A program made the position numbers and the translations under genes. Source: a bacterium (GTDB taxonomy: Bacteria; Armatimonadota; Zipacnadia; Zipacnadales; UBA11051). Taken from it: DNA of 48,060 nt. How positions within the stretch are numbered: position 1 is the stretch's first letter; every line of letters starts with the position of its first letter. A model generated the notes under the pieces. It searched no databases, was not told where the DNA came from, and saw only the letters and a program-made list of their open reading frames with translations. Of this stretch, positions 1-9,920 are shown piece by piece. Where the stretch lies: the NCBI GenBank assembly GCA_021372615.1, contig JAJFUB010000112.1, positions 1 to 48,060 on the forward strand. The letters run 5' to 3'.

Positions 1-1
1 C

Positions 2-544
2 TCGTACATCATCTACGTCACGTTCTTCGTGAAGGGCCTGATGGCCGAGGGTGGGTACACCCAGGTGGGAGCGGGGCGCCTGTTCATGGTCATGGGGTGG
101 GCCAGCCTGCTGTGCGGGCTGATCTGGGGCTGGGTCTCCGATGCCATCGGGCGCAAGACCACCCTCGTCATCGTCTACCTCATCCAGACCGTCGCCTTCG
201 GGCTGTACGCCCTCCATCCGCATCCGGCCGGCTTCACGGTCTCAGCCATCCTGTTTGGCCTGACCGCCTGGAGCATCCCCGGCATCATCGCCGCCGCCAG
301 CGGCGACCTGTTCGGGCCACGCCTGGCCCCGGCCACGCTGGGCTTCGTGACCGTCTTCCTGGGCGTTGGCCAGGCCGCTGGCCCCACGGTCGCCGGGATG
401 CTCGCCGATGCGCACGGCTCGCTGCTGCCGGCCATGCTGCTGGCCGCCGTCGTGGCACTGCTGGGCGCGGGGCTGTCAGCCACGCTACACCCCGTGCATG
501 GCAAGCGCTCGCTATCCCCCGCGCGTGGAGGCGACCATGGATAA
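2..544 (+). CDS. MFS transporter, C-terminal part (5' end outside window)
   Basis: The reading frame is open from the first bases of the window, so only the last ~180 residues are visible. A motif-A-like loop, G-W-V-S-D-A-I-G-R-K, sits between two hydrophobic segments. About four further membrane spans follow, then a short hydrophilic tail. Motif A with this number of spans after it fits the loop between TM8 and TM9 of a 12-TM major facilitator, so this is the C-terminal half. Substrate cannot be told. The stop codon overlaps the start of the next gene by 8 bases (ATGGATAA), which implies translational coupling with the methyltransferase. Confidence 0.8.
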   Translation, partial: SYIIYVTFFVKGLMAEGGYTQVGAGRLFMVMGWASLLCGLIWGWVSDAIGRKTTLVIVYLIQTVAFGLYALHPHPAGFTVSAILFGLTAWSIPGIIAAASGDLFGPRLAPATLGFVTVFLGVGQAAGPTVAGMLADAHGSLLPAMLLAAVVALLGAGLSATLHPVHGKRSLSPARGGDHG

Positions 545-1325
545 CGAGCGACAGGTGATCCACCGCGAGCGGACCAGCCAGGGCGCCCAGTGGAGCACTG
601 TGCACCACGGGTACTTTGGGAGCGAGGAGATCGCGCGTCCGCTCGTGGACGCGGTCCTGCAGACGGTGGACCAGTCGCCACCCGCGGTGCTGGCCGACCT
701 CGGCGGCGGTACGGGGTTCCTCCTCGGGCAGATTCTCCAGCGCCGGCCGGAGCTGAGCGCACGTCTGGTGAATGTGGACCTGTCCGCCGACCAACTGGCC
801 GCGTGTGAGGAGCCCCGCCTGGAGCGCCTGCAGGCCTCCGCCTCCGGGATCAAGCGCGAGGACCTGGCCGTGGGCGACGGGCGCCTGATGCTGATGATGC
901 GCTCCGTGCTGCACTACTTCGGCTGCGAGGGCGCCCTGCGCGTGCTGCGGCACCCGCGATCCCAGACGCTCCCGGGTGAGGTCTTCGTGCACCAGACGGC
1001 CTGCTTCTGGCTGGGGCCGTACCGGCGCTGCATCAACCTGCTCTACCAGCGCATGGCGACCGGCAAGTGGTACCCCCTGGTGGGGGAGCTGGAGTTCCTG
1101 CTGGGCAAGGCCGGGTGGGAGGTGGTGGAGGTCGTGCCTGCGCCCCCGCTCCTGCTCGACTCACCCTCACTGGCGGTGCGGTATGACCTGGGCGAAGAGG
1201 CCGTGCAGGCCATTCGGGAGGAGTTGCTGGGGGACTTCGGGGTGCTGCGGCGGGTCTTTGAGCCCCAGGAGGCGGGCTTTGCGGCCTGGCTGCACTACCA
1301 CATCTTTACCTGCCGGGCGGTGTAG
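537..1325 (+). CDS. Class I SAM-dependent methyltransferase
   Basis: A 262-residue protein. Motif I of the Rossmann-fold methyltransferases is clear around residues 51-60 (D-L-G-G-G-T-G-F-L-L), followed by an acidic strand end (V-N-V-D-L-S) that would bind the ribose of SAM. After this, a segment resembling motifs II/III (R-S-V-L-H-Y-F-G) and a C-terminal beta-rich half are present. The open frame extends further upstream, but the ATG at 537 is preferred because it overlaps the MFS stop and places motif I at a normal distance from the N-terminus. The acceptor is unknown. Overlap with a transporter gene suggests that the methylated product or its precursor is moved across the membrane, which is inference only. 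Confidence 0.75.
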   Translation: MDNERQVIHRERTSQGAQWSTVHHGYFGSEEIARPLVDAVLQTVDQSPPAVLADLGGGTGFLLGQILQRRPELSARLVNVDLSADQLAACEEPRLERLQASASGIKREDLAVGDGRLMLMMRSVLHYFGCEGALRVLRHPRSQTLPGEVFVHQTACFWLGPYRRCINLLYQRMATGKWYPLVGELEFLLGKAGWEVVEVVPAPPLLLDSPSLAVRYDLGEEAVQAIREELLGDFGVLRRVFEPQEAGFAAWLHYHIFTCRAV

Positions 1326-1362
1326 GGCAGGGCGCAGCGGCCTCCGCGGCGAACAGCCCCCC

Positions 1363-4224
1363 ATGCCTCGGCCGGTCCTGATTCCCGCTCTGCTTGCCCT
1401 GCTGTGGCCCTGCGCGTTCTGCTCGGGGGACGGGCTCGCCCAAGTCATCGGCTATGTCTCCTCCCTGGACCAGTCGGTGCAGCAGTATGGCGTCTACCTG
1501 CCCGCGGCCCCGGCGCCCTCCCCGGCGGGCTATCCGGCCATCCTGCACATGCACGGCTACGGCTGGTCGGTCAGCGCCGGGTTCTCGGACTTCCAGAAGC
1601 GCTGGGCCGAGGACCACGGCTGGATTCTCATCAATCTCAACGCCCGCGGGCCCCAGTTCTATGAGGGTGTCGGCGATGTCGAGACCCGCAACGTCGTGCG
1701 CGATGCCCACGAACGGTTCGGCCTGGACCTGGGGCGCCTGTTCCTGACCGGCGGTTCCATGGGCGGCACCGGCGCCTACCGCATGGGCATGCGCTATCCC
1801 GACCTCTTCACCGCTGCCGTGGGCGTGGATGGCTGGTCGGACTACCGCGAGTGGCACTACCACTGGTACGCCCGGACCGACCAGCACTCCGACATCGAGG
1901 AGTTCCGGCGGCCCCTGCTGGAAGCCATCTCGCCGCTGTACTGGGCCGGGCGGACCCGCTGGAACGCCATCCAGACCTCCGTCAGCGGCCGCGACAACGT
2001 GGTGCTGCCCGAGAACGGCCTGCTGCTGTCCAACGCCCTTGGTGTCCGGGCCCAGCAGACGCCCGGCGCCTACGCCAACCGCCTCTTCGTGGACTACGAG
2101 GCCGGTCACTGCGGCAGCACGCGCCTGGACCAGATCTACGAGTACTTCCTGCACCGCCAGACCCATCCCAATCCTCCCGGCTTCCTATGCGAGACGCCAC
2201 TGCTGGCCCACGGGCAGATGTACTGGGGCAGCATGTTGCGGCTGAAGGTGCAGGGGGCGTCGGCGGCGTTGGAGGCGACCGTGGACCCGGGGACGCCGTT
2301 GGAGGGGCCGGCTGATAGCCGGCCCGCCGTGGCCGCCGCCGGTCATCAGCCATCCGGGGAGCTGGTCGCGTCCGCCACGAACGGCGGGCCGGCTGATAGC
2401 CGGCCCCTCCGAACGGCGACGGCTACTGTCCTCACCCGCAATCTGAGCCGAATCGCCGTGCATCTGCAGGCCTCGCCGGCCGCCGAAGCTCGCGATGTGG
2501 CCCTGTACGTCGATGGCTTCCTGGCCTACCAGGGACCGCCCCGAACGGTGACCCTCCAGGCGGACTTCTCGCCGAAGGGTGACCTGTGGGGGTGGGCGGA
2601 GACGGGGGCCGCGAGCGAGACCGGGACGGCGGGCCGGCTGGTAGCCGGCCCCTCCAACGGCCTGGCCAAGACGCCGGAGCTGGAGGGGCCCCTCGGCGAG
2701 GCCTTCAAGCGGCCGTTCCTGGTAGCCTACGGCACGGACGGCGCGCCCGAGCAGGTGCGCCGCAACCGCCGCGAGGCCGAGGACTTCGCGCGCGGCTGGA
2801 ACGGCTTCATGGTCCATGCCGACGCCGTCGCCGCGGTGCCCGAAGAGCGCGTGCCGGCCGCCGACGTAGCGAGCAAGTCTCTCGTCATGTTCGGGACCGA
2901 ACAGAGCAGCCGCCTGCTGCGCGAGGCCAATGCCCGGCGCGAGCTGCCCGTGCACATCACTGACGATGCCATCACCGTGGCCGACCCGCAGTGGGGCGAC
3001 CGGGCGTACCGCGGGAGCCAGTATGGGGCCTTCCTGTGCTTTCCCAACCCGCTGTGCGACTTCCGGCAGTACCTGGTGGTATGTCGCGGCCAGTGGGCGA
3101 CCAAACCCAACGGTTCGGCCCGGCAGGGGCTGGAGTACGACCTGGAGAAGTTGCCGTGGGCGTATTCTGACTACGTGGTCTTCGACACGGATCAGCGCGA
3201 GCTGCCGCATGTGCTGAATGTCAACAACAAGCCGCCGGTCACGTGCTATGAGGCCGGCTACTTCGTCGAGGCGGGGTACTTCGACCAGGACTGGCAACCC
3301 TATCGCGCGGCGACGCTGGACCGGGTGCGGGCCCAGGGCCTGCCGACCCGCCTGGTACATGTCGAGCAACTGCGCCCCTCGGCCGCCGGGTTGCAGGTGC
3401 TGATCGCGGATGCCTCGGGGGCGCTGGTGCCCCAGGCGCGGGTGACGGTGAGCGGCTTCGGGAGCCCGCCGGTGACCTCCTCGGCGGTCACGGATGGCGC
3501 CGGCCTGGCCACGTTCCCGGTGCTCGCCGCTGGCACGCCTGCCAGCGTCGTCAACGTCATGGCGACCGGCGCGGAGTATGACTGGCAGGCCGACCGCGTG
3601 TCGGCCACCGGACAGGGCGGGATCGGGCTGGCGGCTCGCGCCGCTGCACCCGATGAGAACGGCCGCGCCCGGGTGACGCTCGATCTGAACAGCGACCACC
3701 CCGAGCGCGTGTCGGCGCGGCTGCTCGTCCCCGTGGGGGAGGTGGACCAGCCCGTCCGCGAGGTCGCGCTGGCGGAGGGGCAGGGGTCCTCGGTCGCCCT
3801 GGAGTGGCGGCTGCCCGGTGTCCCGGCCGGGACATACCGGGCTCTGGCAGAGGTGACATCCAGCCGGCGGCCGGTGCGCTTCTCGCGGCCGGTCTTCGTC
3901 ACGGTCGGCTTGTGGGCGGACAGCCCGCTGCGGGTGACGGAGCTTGTTCCGACCGACATCGGGCTGGGGGCGGCATGGCAGGTTGCCGTGCGTGTCACCA
4001 ACTTCGGGACCACACCCGAGACGGTCACAGTGCGCCTCGCGCTGCCGACCGACCGGTGCTACCCCGAGCCGCAGTCGGTGACGCTCGAACCGGGGAAAGA
4101 GACGACAGTCACGTTCAAGCAAGCGCCGGGCACGCCACCGCTGGAGCAGGGCCTGCACCCGGTGCGGGCGTATGTGCAGGGGCATCGCGGCGCTGTTGCC
4201 TATGCTGAGTTTACGGTGAAATAG
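1363..4224 (+). CDS. Secreted alpha/beta-hydrolase (esterase/prolyl-oligopeptidase-like) with C-terminal beta domains
   Basis: A 953-residue protein. Residues 1-26 form a signal peptide (basic start, leucine/alanine core), so the ATG at 1363 is chosen over the long upstream extension of the frame. Residues ~30-275 are an alpha/beta-hydrolase: oxyanion-type H-M-H-G-Y-G near residue 63, nucleophile elbow G-G-S-M-G-G with Ser132, and a likely catalytic His249 (A-G-H-C-G-S). The rest looks like stacked beta domains: a carboxypeptidase-regulatory-like segment around residues 675-740 and a CARDB-like segment at the C-terminus. Three palindromic repeats are embedded in the coding sequence (residues about 314-351 and 422-432), in a linker-like region. 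Next to a PL11 lyase, a polysaccharide esterase is plausible; peptidase activity is not excluded. Confidence 0.75.
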   Translation: MPRPVLIPALLALLWPCAFCSGDGLAQVIGYVSSLDQSVQQYGVYLPAAPAPSPAGYPAILHMHGYGWSVSAGFSDFQKRWAEDHGWILINLNARGPQFYEGVGDVETRNVVRDAHERFGLDLGRLFLTGGSMGGTGAYRMGMRYPDLFTAAVGVDGWSDYREWHYHWYARTDQHSDIEEFRRPLLEAISPLYWAGRTRWNAIQTSVSGRDNVVLPENGLLLSNALGVRAQQTPGAYANRLFVDYEAGHCGSTRLDQIYEYFLHRQTHPNPPGFLCETPLLAHGQMYWGSMLRLKVQGASAALEATVDPGTPLEGPADSRPAVAAAGHQPSGELVASATNGGPADSRPLRTATATVLTRNLSRIAVHLQASPAAEARDVALYVDGFLAYQGPPRTVTLQADFSPKGDLWGWAETGAASETGTAGRLVAGPSNGLAKTPELEGPLGEAFKRPFLVAYGTDGAPEQVRRNRREAEDFARGWNGFMVHADAVAAVPEERVPAADVASKSLVMFGTEQSSRLLREANARRELPVHITDDAITVADPQWGDRAYRGSQYGAFLCFPNPLCDFRQYLVVCRGQWATKPNGSARQGLEYDLEKLPWAYSDYVVFDTDQRELPHVLNVNNKPPVTCYEAGYFVEAGYFDQDWQPYRAATLDRVRAQGLPTRLVHVEQLRPSAAGLQVLIADASGALVPQARVTVSGFGSPPVTSSAVTDGAGLATFPVLAAGTPASVVNVMATGAEYDWQADRVSATGQGGIGLAARAAAPDENGRARVTLDLNSDHPERVSARLLVPVGEVDQPVREVALAEGQGSSVALEWRLPGVPAGTYRALAEVTSSRRPVRFSRPVFVTVGLWADSPLRVTELVPTDIGLGAAWQVAVRVTNFGTTPETVTVRLALPTDRCYPEPQSVTLEPGKETTVTFKQAPGTPPLEQGLHPVRAYVQGHRGAVAYAEFTVK
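2301..2410 (+). repeat. Inverted pair of 30-bp palindromic repeats inside a coding sequence
   Basis: The 30-mer at 2301-2330 and the 30-mer at 2381-2410 are reverse complements of each other except for the central three to five bases. Each has palindromic arms GGGCCGGCT and AGCCGGCCC around GAT, with an asymmetric edge (GGAG on one side, GCCGT on the other). Both copies are read as G-P-A-D-S-R-P. The other frame through the centre would give TGA-TAG, so the element is only tolerated in some phases. The arrangement resembles twin REP/BIME units or the protein-internal palindromic elements known from Rickettsia. Confidence 0.8.
2626..2655 (+). repeat. Third copy of the 30-bp palindromic repeat, read in another frame
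   Basis: This copy has the same 30-mer as 2381-2410, with one change at the centre (TGGTAG instead of TGATAG). It lies in the same gene but is shifted by one reading phase, giving T-A-G-R-L-V-A-G-P-S instead of G-P-A-D-S-R-P. Conservation of DNA rather than peptide argues for insertion of a DNA element and against a duplicated protein motif. Confidence 0.8.
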
Positions 4225-4231
4225 GAGCACG

Positions 4232-5353
4232 ATGATGACTCGCCTTCTGGGCCTGCTGGCCGCCCTCACGACAGTCCTGCCGGTTGCCGCCGAGGTTGTG
4301 CAGCTCTCGCGACCGGGCGAGATGGTGATGACGCTGCAGCCCGGCAGCGCCCGGGCGCTGGTGCGGGAGACGCGCACGCTGCAGCTTCCCGCGGGCGACA
4401 GTGCCGTCGGCTTCTCGTGGAACAAGGCCAACGTGGACCCCTCGTCGGTCACGCTGGCGCTGGAGCGCGGCACGGTGGGTGAAGCGTCGCGCGCCCCGGG
4501 GCAGGACCGGGCCCTGGTGTGGCAGGTGAACATGCCCCAGGCCGGCGCGACCGCGGCGGTGGTGAGCTATCTGCTGGACGGCGCCAAGTGGCAACCGAGC
4601 TATGTGCTGACCCTCAACCCCGCGGCCGGGAAGGCCGTCCTGGAGGGCAGCGTGCGGCTGACCAATGAGACCGGCGTGGCCCTGCAGCAGGTGTCCCTGC
4701 AGATGGGCGCGCCGGGGACGACCCTGGCCGACCGTCCCGAGGGCCCACAGAAGTCGGCCCGGCCCTTCGCGGCCAGCGCGACCATCGAGCCCGGCGCCAC
4801 CGCCGTCGTGACCTTCACCGTCATCCCTGACATCCCCGCTACCGTCCGGTACGTGTATCAGTCTGACCGCTCGGGCAACATCGAGCAGGTCCTGCGCCTG
4901 GGGCTGGACCAGGTCGGCGTGCCCGCCATCGCTCTGCCTGACGGGCCCATGCTGATCCAGCAGGCCGGCGAGCCGCCCGTGCCGGTCTTCAAGACCCAGC
5001 TAGACCTGCAGCCGGACAAGGAGTTCGAGGTGTCCATGGGGACGGAGCCGGACATCGTGGTGGAGCGCCGCCTGGTCTCCAGCCGGCGGGGCAACTTCGA
5101 CGTGGACCGCTTCGGCCGCATCACCGGCGTGGACACCACGGAGGAGTACCTGCTCACCGTCCGCAACCACCTCGGCCGAGACGTCACCGTGGACGTGGTC
5201 GAGACCGTGCTCTCGACGTGGGACCTCAAAGCGCCCGACCCCGCCCGGCGCGAGACAAGCTGGGTGCAGTGGGCCCTGCCGGCGCTGGCCGGCCAGGCGG
5301 CGGAACTGCGCTTCTCGCTGGTGAAGCACGCGGGCACCCGGGCGAAGAAGTAG
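4232..5353 (+). CDS. Secreted DUF4139-type protein
   Basis: A 373-residue protein with a signal peptide (residues 1-20, cut near V-A-A-E). AGGAG-like bases lie 7 nt before the ATG pair at 4232/4235; the gene follows the esterase by 7 bp. The N-terminal third contains the L-Q-L-P-A-G-D and W-Q-P-S-Y-V-L elements of the DUF4139/mucoidy-inhibitor-like fold. The C-terminal part (residues ~270-365) has E-Y-L-L-T-V-R-N-H-L-G and T-W-D-L-K, typical of the DUF4139 core. The family has no established enzymatic role. Its position between an esterase and a polysaccharide lyase suggests an extracytoplasmic role in glycan use or envelope upkeep, as inference. Confidence 0.65.
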   Translation: MMTRLLGLLAALTTVLPVAAEVVQLSRPGEMVMTLQPGSARALVRETRTLQLPAGDSAVGFSWNKANVDPSSVTLALERGTVGEASRAPGQDRALVWQVNMPQAGATAAVVSYLLDGAKWQPSYVLTLNPAAGKAVLEGSVRLTNETGVALQQVSLQMGAPGTTLADRPEGPQKSARPFAASATIEPGATAVVTFTVIPDIPATVRYVYQSDRSGNIEQVLRLGLDQVGVPAIALPDGPMLIQQAGEPPVPVFKTQLDLQPDKEFEVSMGTEPDIVVERRLVSSRRGNFDVDRFGRITGVDTTEEYLLTVRNHLGRDVTVDVVETVLSTWDLKAPDPARRETSWVQWALPALAGQAAELRFSLVKHAGTRAKK

Positions 5354-5434
5354 ACGCCCGTCGCCCCGTGAAGCCCCTGCAGGACGATCCTGCGCTCATG
5401 TCGAATGTCAGTGGACTGCCACGATGGAGGCTTG

Positions 5435-8400
5435 ATGATGCGCCGCTGTCTGCTTGTATTGCTCCCGCTTGCTCTAGCTGCTCCGCTCTGCGCCGCCCCC
5501 CTGGTCTTTGAGGCTGAGAAGGTCTCCGGCCCGGCCGAGGCCTGGGGAGAGAACATCACCCCCACGACCAAGTGGAACCTGTGGAGCAAGGATAGCGACG
5601 CCGACAAGAAGTGGTCCGGCGGCGTGGTCCTGCAGTCCCCGCAGGTCATGGCCGACCGCGAGAAGCCCGAGGATGGCGCGCCGGTGCTGCACACCGTCCT
5701 GACTGACATCCCCAAGGGCACCTACATCATCGACATCAAGTTCGGCCGCGACCTGGGCGTCTCCCTCGACGGCAAGGAGTGGAAGCGGCTGTCGGCGCTG
5801 GGCGGGCGCCTGGGCAAGTTCGAGATCGACGGGACGTTCGAGTGGTGGGTGGACGACCGCTACGCCGATCGCAACAGCCCCGGCTTCGGCTACTACGACT
5901 ACATCACCCTGACCCCGACCCAACCGGAAGTCATGGGTGTGGCCAACGGCGGCTTCGAGTTCGGCAAGAGCCTCGACGACAGCGCCTGGGCCTGGTGGTC
6001 GCGTGAGAACGTGGGCAGCGCTGAACTCGTCGCTGAGGGGAAGACAGGCCGTGCCGTGAAGATCATCCACACCGGCGAGAAGGACTTCGCCCTGACGAAC
6101 GCCGGCCGCCTGAAGGTCAACCCCGGGGAAGCCTACCTCGCGACCGCCTGGATGAAGTGCCAGGACACCGCCTCCGCCAACCTGGACATCGTCTCGGTGG
6201 GCGGCGGGAGGGTGCTGTCGTGGAGCCTGGCGTCCGACGGCGTCTGGGGCACCAGCGACTGGAGAAAGCTCGCGGCCAAGACCTTCATTCCGGCCGGGTG
6301 TGACGAGATCTACCTGCGCGTCACCGGTCGCGGCGCCGTCACGGTGTGGGTGGACGATGTGGCCATCCAGAAGCTGAACGAGCAGCCGCCCGTCGCCAAG
6401 CCCAAGACCAAGGTGACGGGCTGGGCCAAGACCCGCGTCACCGAGAAGCTGGACCGGGGCCTCGTGGCCATGCCGGTCGAGGGCGGCAAGGTCTACCTCG
6501 GCTGGCGGCTGCTGAAGACCGACCCCGAGAGCATCGCCTTCAACGTCTACCGCGGCACCGGGCGCATGCTGCCGGTCAGGCTCAACGACAAGCCGCTGAC
6601 GCAGACCACCGACTTCGTGGACGAGAAGCCGCCGCTGGACAAGGACAACATGTGGTACGTCAAGCCCGTCATCGGCGGCAAGGAGGGGCCGGCGTCCGGA
6701 ACGGTCATGCTGCCCCCGAACCCCGAGGTCAAACCATACGTGTCCTTCAAGCTGCAGGGCGACTACACGTTCCAGAAGGTCGGGCTGGGGGACCTGAACG
6801 GCGATGGCAAGCTCGACTATGTCATCAAGCAGCCGCAGGACAACATTGACCCCGCCGACTCCTACTGGTACAAGAGCCCCGACACCTACAAGCTGGAAGC
6901 GTATCTGAACGACGGCACCTTCCTGTGGCGCTACGACCTGGGCTGGAACATCGAGCGCGGCATCTGGTACTCCCCCTACGTCGTGTGGGACTTCGACGGC
7001 GACGGCAAGGCTGAGGTCGCCGCCAAGACCAGCGAGGGCGACGACCGAGCCCCCGATGGCCGCGTGCTCGGCGGGCCGGAATATGTCGCCATCATTGACG
7101 GCATGACCGGCAAGGAGAAGACGCGCCTGCCCTGGCCGAGCCGCAAGGACTTCGGTGGCGGCCTTTCCGGCTACAACCTCGCCTCCCGGAACCAGCTCGG
7201 CGTGGCCTACCTGGACGGCAAGACCCCGTGCCTGATCGTCGCACGCGGCACCTACACCGTCATGCGCGCCATCGCGTATCAGTACCAGAAGGGCAAGCTG
7301 CAGGAACTGTGGGCCTGGGACAACCGCGAGGAGACTGGCGGGGGCAACTGGCGCGGCCAGGGCGCCCACTGGATGCACTGCGGCGATGTGGACGGCGACG
7401 GCCGCGAGGAGGTCCTCCTGGGGTCGTGTCTCGTGGACGACGACGGCAAGGGCGTCTGGACAACCGGTCTGGGCCACCCGGACCGCTGCTTCCTGACCGA
7501 CGTGGATCCCACCCGCCCCGGGCTGGAGATCTTCTACCATATCGAGCCGCGGCAGAAGGAGAACGGCCTGTGTGTGGTGGACGCCAAGACCGGGGAGATC
7601 GTCTGGGGCCTCAAGGAACAGACCTACCATGTCGGCTCCGGCAACTGCGCGGACATTGACCCGCTGCACCTCGGCCAGGAAGTCTGGGCCTGCGAGGATG
7701 GCAAGGGCGATCCGAAGCAGGAGAACTACAAGGGCAATCCACCCAAGTGGCTGCTGACGGCCCAGGGCGAGGTCCTGGCGCGCGATGAGAAGGTCCCGTC
7801 AGTCGAGACCGTCTACTGGGACGCCGACGGCCTCAAGGAACTCGTGGGGGGTGGCCGCATCTACAAGTACCTCGGCGGCGGAACCGTCGCCCAGGGCCTC
7901 GAAGGCGGTCGCTCCTTCTGGGCCGACATCATCGGCGACTGGCGCGAGGAACTCGTCACCACCGTGAAGGGTGAGTTCCGCATCTACACCACCACCATCC
8001 CCGCCTCCGACCGCCATGTCTGCCTGCTGCAGGACCCGATCTACCGCGCGGACGTGGCGCACCTGGCCATGGGCTACCATCAGAATCCGGTGCTGGGGTA
8101 CTACCTGAGGCAGCTCAGCCCGACCATGTGGCCGTCCGCCTCCGCCTCGACCATCGTCGTCGGCCAGCCCGTGCCGGCGAAGATCACGCTCGCGGCCCCG
8201 GCCGAGCAGGCCGTCGCCGGCAAGCTCACGCTCACGCCCGACCCGCTCGTCACCGTCTCCCCGGCGACGATTGACCTGAGCGCCGCGCCCGGCCAGACCA
8301 CCGAGGCCGCCTTCACAGTCACGCTCAAGGAAGCCCCGCCGCTGCTGTACGGCGGCAAGACGGCCAACGTGAACGCCGAGTTCATCGGCGCGACCCCCGG

Positions 8401-8881
8401 AACGCCGCCCCTGCGCACGGTCCTGGCCCTGAAGGTGGAGGAGAAGCCGCTGCAGGGCGTACCCATGGCCCAGGCCGAGGACTTCAGCGACCAGAGCGGT
8501 GGCCAGGTACAGCTCCGCACCGACAAGCTCGGCGCGGTGGGCAAGGCCATCTCGCACTGGGACACCGCCGGACACATGCTGCAGTGGAAGATCAGCGTGC
8601 CGCAGGCGGGCAAGTACTGGGTCATCCTGCGGTGTTGTTCGCCGACGGGCGCCCAACGCGAGACCACGGTGGACGGCCTGGCCCCGCTCAAGCAGAGCTT
8701 CGGCAGCACCGGGGGCTTTGGCAGCGACACCAGCAGCGACTGGGCCCACCAGGCGGTGCGCGGCGCTGACGGCAACCGTGTCGTTTTCGACTTGACGGCG
8801 GGCGAACATGCCATCAAGATGGTCAACCTGGACGGCAAAGGGCTGAATATGGACTACATTGCGCTGGTGCCCGCGAGGTAG
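5435..8881 (+). CDS. Secreted rhamnogalacturonan lyase, PL11-type (YesW-like), multi-domain
   Basis: A 1148-residue protein. A GGAGG box at 5426-5430 supports the tandem ATGs at 5435/5438 rather than the earlier ATG at 5405, and puts a signal peptide at residues 1-21. Order of domains: a CBM-like N-terminal region (~22-165), a CBM4/9-like jelly roll (~168-315, beginning G-V-A-N-G-G-F-E-F), the PL11 lyase core (~330-905), an Ig-like segment and a C-terminal CBM35-like domain (~1010-1148). The core shows the PL11 calcium-loop signatures D-L-N-G-D-G-K-L-D (near 450) and D-F-D-G-D-G-K-A-E (near 517), plus K-T-S-E-G-D-D. PL11 enzymes cleave the rhamnose-galacturonate backbone of pectin by beta-elimination. 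Length exceeds the usual ~600 residues because of the accessory domains. Confidence 0.88.
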   Translation: MMRRCLLVLLPLALAAPLCAAPLVFEAEKVSGPAEAWGENITPTTKWNLWSKDSDADKKWSGGVVLQSPQVMADREKPEDGAPVLHTVLTDIPKGTYIIDIKFGRDLGVSLDGKEWKRLSALGGRLGKFEIDGTFEWWVDDRYADRNSPGFGYYDYITLTPTQPEVMGVANGGFEFGKSLDDSAWAWWSRENVGSAELVAEGKTGRAVKIIHTGEKDFALTNAGRLKVNPGEAYLATAWMKCQDTASANLDIVSVGGGRVLSWSLASDGVWGTSDWRKLAAKTFIPAGCDEIYLRVTGRGAVTVWVDDVAIQKLNEQPPVAKPKTKVTGWAKTRVTEKLDRGLVAMPVEGGKVYLGWRLLKTDPESIAFNVYRGTGRMLPVRLNDKPLTQTTDFVDEKPPLDKDNMWYVKPVIGGKEGPASGTVMLPPNPEVKPYVSFKLQGDYTFQKVGLGDLNGDGKLDYVIKQPQDNIDPADSYWYKSPDTYKLEAYLNDGTFLWRYDLGWNIERGIWYSPYVVWDFDGDGKAEVAAKTSEGDDRAPDGRVLGGPEYVAIIDGMTGKEKTRLPWPSRKDFGGGLSGYNLASRNQLGVAYLDGKTPCLIVARGTYTVMRAIAYQYQKGKLQELWAWDNREETGGGNWRGQGAHWMHCGDVDGDGREEVLLGSCLVDDDGKGVWTTGLGHPDRCFLTDVDPTRPGLEIFYHIEPRQKENGLCVVDAKTGEIVWGLKEQTYHVGSGNCADIDPLHLGQEVWACEDGKGDPKQENYKGNPPKWLLTAQGEVLARDEKVPSVETVYWDADGLKELVGGGRIYKYLGGGTVAQGLEGGRSFWADIIGDWREELVTTVKGEFRIYTTTIPASDRHVCLLQDPIYRADVAHLAMGYHQNPVLGYYLRQLSPTMWPSASASTIVVGQPVPAKITLAAPAEQAVAGKLTLTPDPLVTVSPATIDLSAAPGQTTEAAFTVTLKEAPPLLYGGKTANVNAEFIGATPGTPPLRTVLALKVEEKPLQGVPMAQAEDFSDQSGGQVQLRTDKLGAVGKAISHWDTAGHMLQWKISVPQAGKYWVILRCCSPTGAQRETTVDGLAPLKQSFGSTGGFGSDTSSDWAHQAVRGADGNRVVFDLTAGEHAIKMVNLDGKGLNMDYIALVPAR

Positions 8882-8918
8882 CGACAGGCGCCGGGCATCG
8901 GGGATCGGGGACCGGAAC

Positions 8919-9920
8919 ATGCGAAGATCTGCCGCCGAACATGTTGACGTCGAACGCGAGGAGACCGGGTTGCCGGCCTTCTGGGTGACGCTCTACCTGT
9001 TGGCTGTGCTCATCGTCGGTGTCGCCGCCGGCACGCTCCTGGGCCGCCATCATGTGGGCGGCGTCGGGGACTTCTGGCGGCTGCTGCCGATGCTCCTGGT
9101 GGGCGAGGTGGTGATCTACCTGGTCATCCTGGCGGTGCCCGGCGACCGGGTGGTGCCGCCGGGACGAGCCATGTTCGGCGTCGTGTTCGGCATGGCGATC
9201 CGTGCGCTGATGGCCTTCCTGACCGCCGCGGCGATGCGGCTGGGCGATCCCAGCGCGGGCCAGGGCGCCCTCATGGCCCAGACCTATGCCACTCAGTGGC
9301 TGGTCGCACTGACCCAGGTCCTGCTGGTCCTGTTCTACCTGTGGCTGATCCGCGGGGCCCTGGAGAGCGAGCAGCTCAGGCCGCCGCTCCAGCGTGCCCA
9401 GGAGGAGATCGTCGAGCAGGAGCGTCAGGAAGCCGAGCAGGCTGCCGAGCGGCGGCGGCGCCTCTTGAGCGCGCTGCAGGAAGTGCGCGGCGAGACCGGC
9501 CCCCTCCCCGAGCCGGAGCCCGTACAGCCCGAGCCGGAGCCCGTGCAACCCGAGCCGGAGCCCGTGCAACCCGAGCCCGAGCCCGTACAACCCGAGCCCG
9601 AGCCCGTGCAGCCCGAGCCGGAGCCCGTACAGCCCGAACCGGAGCTCGTGCAGCCCGAACCGGAGCCCGTGCAGCCGGAACCCGAGCCCGTGCAGCCCGA
9701 ACCCGAGCCCGTGCAGCCGGAGCCGGAGCCAGTACAGCCCGAACCGGAGCCCGTACAGCCCGAACCGGAGCCCGAAGCTGCCGGCGACGACACCGCTGCC
9801 TTCACGCCGGTGCAGTTGGCACGCGCCTCGCAACTGGCGCTGGACATGGATGAGACAGGCGCGGCGGCCGGTGACTCGGCGGCGTCTCCCGCAGATACCG
9901 AGCCGGAGGCCGAGAGATGA
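8919..9920 (+). CDS. Four-TM protein with twelve PEPEPVQ heptads
   Basis: A 333-residue protein of unrecognised family. The ATG at 8919 is chosen because the upstream extension overlaps the lyase gene. Four membrane spans are visible at about residues 20-42, 54-73, 84-105 and 125-146. A charged, probably coiled-coil stretch follows (147-190; rich in Q, E and R), then twelve exact seven-residue units P-E-P-E-(P/L)-V-Q at residues 197-280, a last P-E-P-E-P-E and a short acidic tail. The tail is likely cytoplasmic or periplasmic and extended; acidic Pro-Glu repeats often act as stiff spacers, as in TonB. The stop overlaps the next start (ATGA). Function unknown; it travels with the next two genes. 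Confidence 0.7.
   Translation: MRRSAAEHVDVEREETGLPAFWVTLYLLAVLIVGVAAGTLLGRHHVGGVGDFWRLLPMLLVGEVVIYLVILAVPGDRVVPPGRAMFGVVFGMAIRALMAFLTAAAMRLGDPSAGQGALMAQTYATQWLVALTQVLLVLFYLWLIRGALESEQLRPPLQRAQEEIVEQERQEAEQAAERRRRLLSALQEVRGETGPLPEPEPVQPEPEPVQPEPEPVQPEPEPVQPEPEPVQPEPEPVQPEPELVQPEPEPVQPEPEPVQPEPEPVQPEPEPVQPEPEPVQPEPEPEAAGDDTAAFTPVQLARASQLALDMDETGAAAGDSAASPADTEPEAER
9507..9776 (+). repeat. 21-bp tandem repeat coding for PEPEPVQ
   Basis: Twelve 21-bp units followed by a partial unit, all in frame. One unit has Leu for the second Pro pair (P-E-P-E-L-V-Q). Codons vary between units (GAG/GAA, CCG/CCC, GTG/GTA, CAG/CAA), so the repeat is old or under selection at the protein level rather than freshly expanded. 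Confidence 0.95.

Noticed and set aside
2185-4533. Long minus-strand open frame (782 residues) opposite the esterase gene
   Set aside because: Arg/His/Gly-rich shadow with no domain features; the opposite strand codes a signal peptide and catalytic motifs.
5474-7669. Long minus-strand open frame opposite the PL11 lyase
   Set aside because: Composition is that of an antisense shadow (V, L, G, H repeats) and it lies wholly inside a recognised enzyme gene.
9507-9776. CRISPR or minisatellite of non-coding type
   Set aside because: Units are exactly 21 bp, adjacent, in frame, and vary at synonymous positions, so this is a protein repeat.
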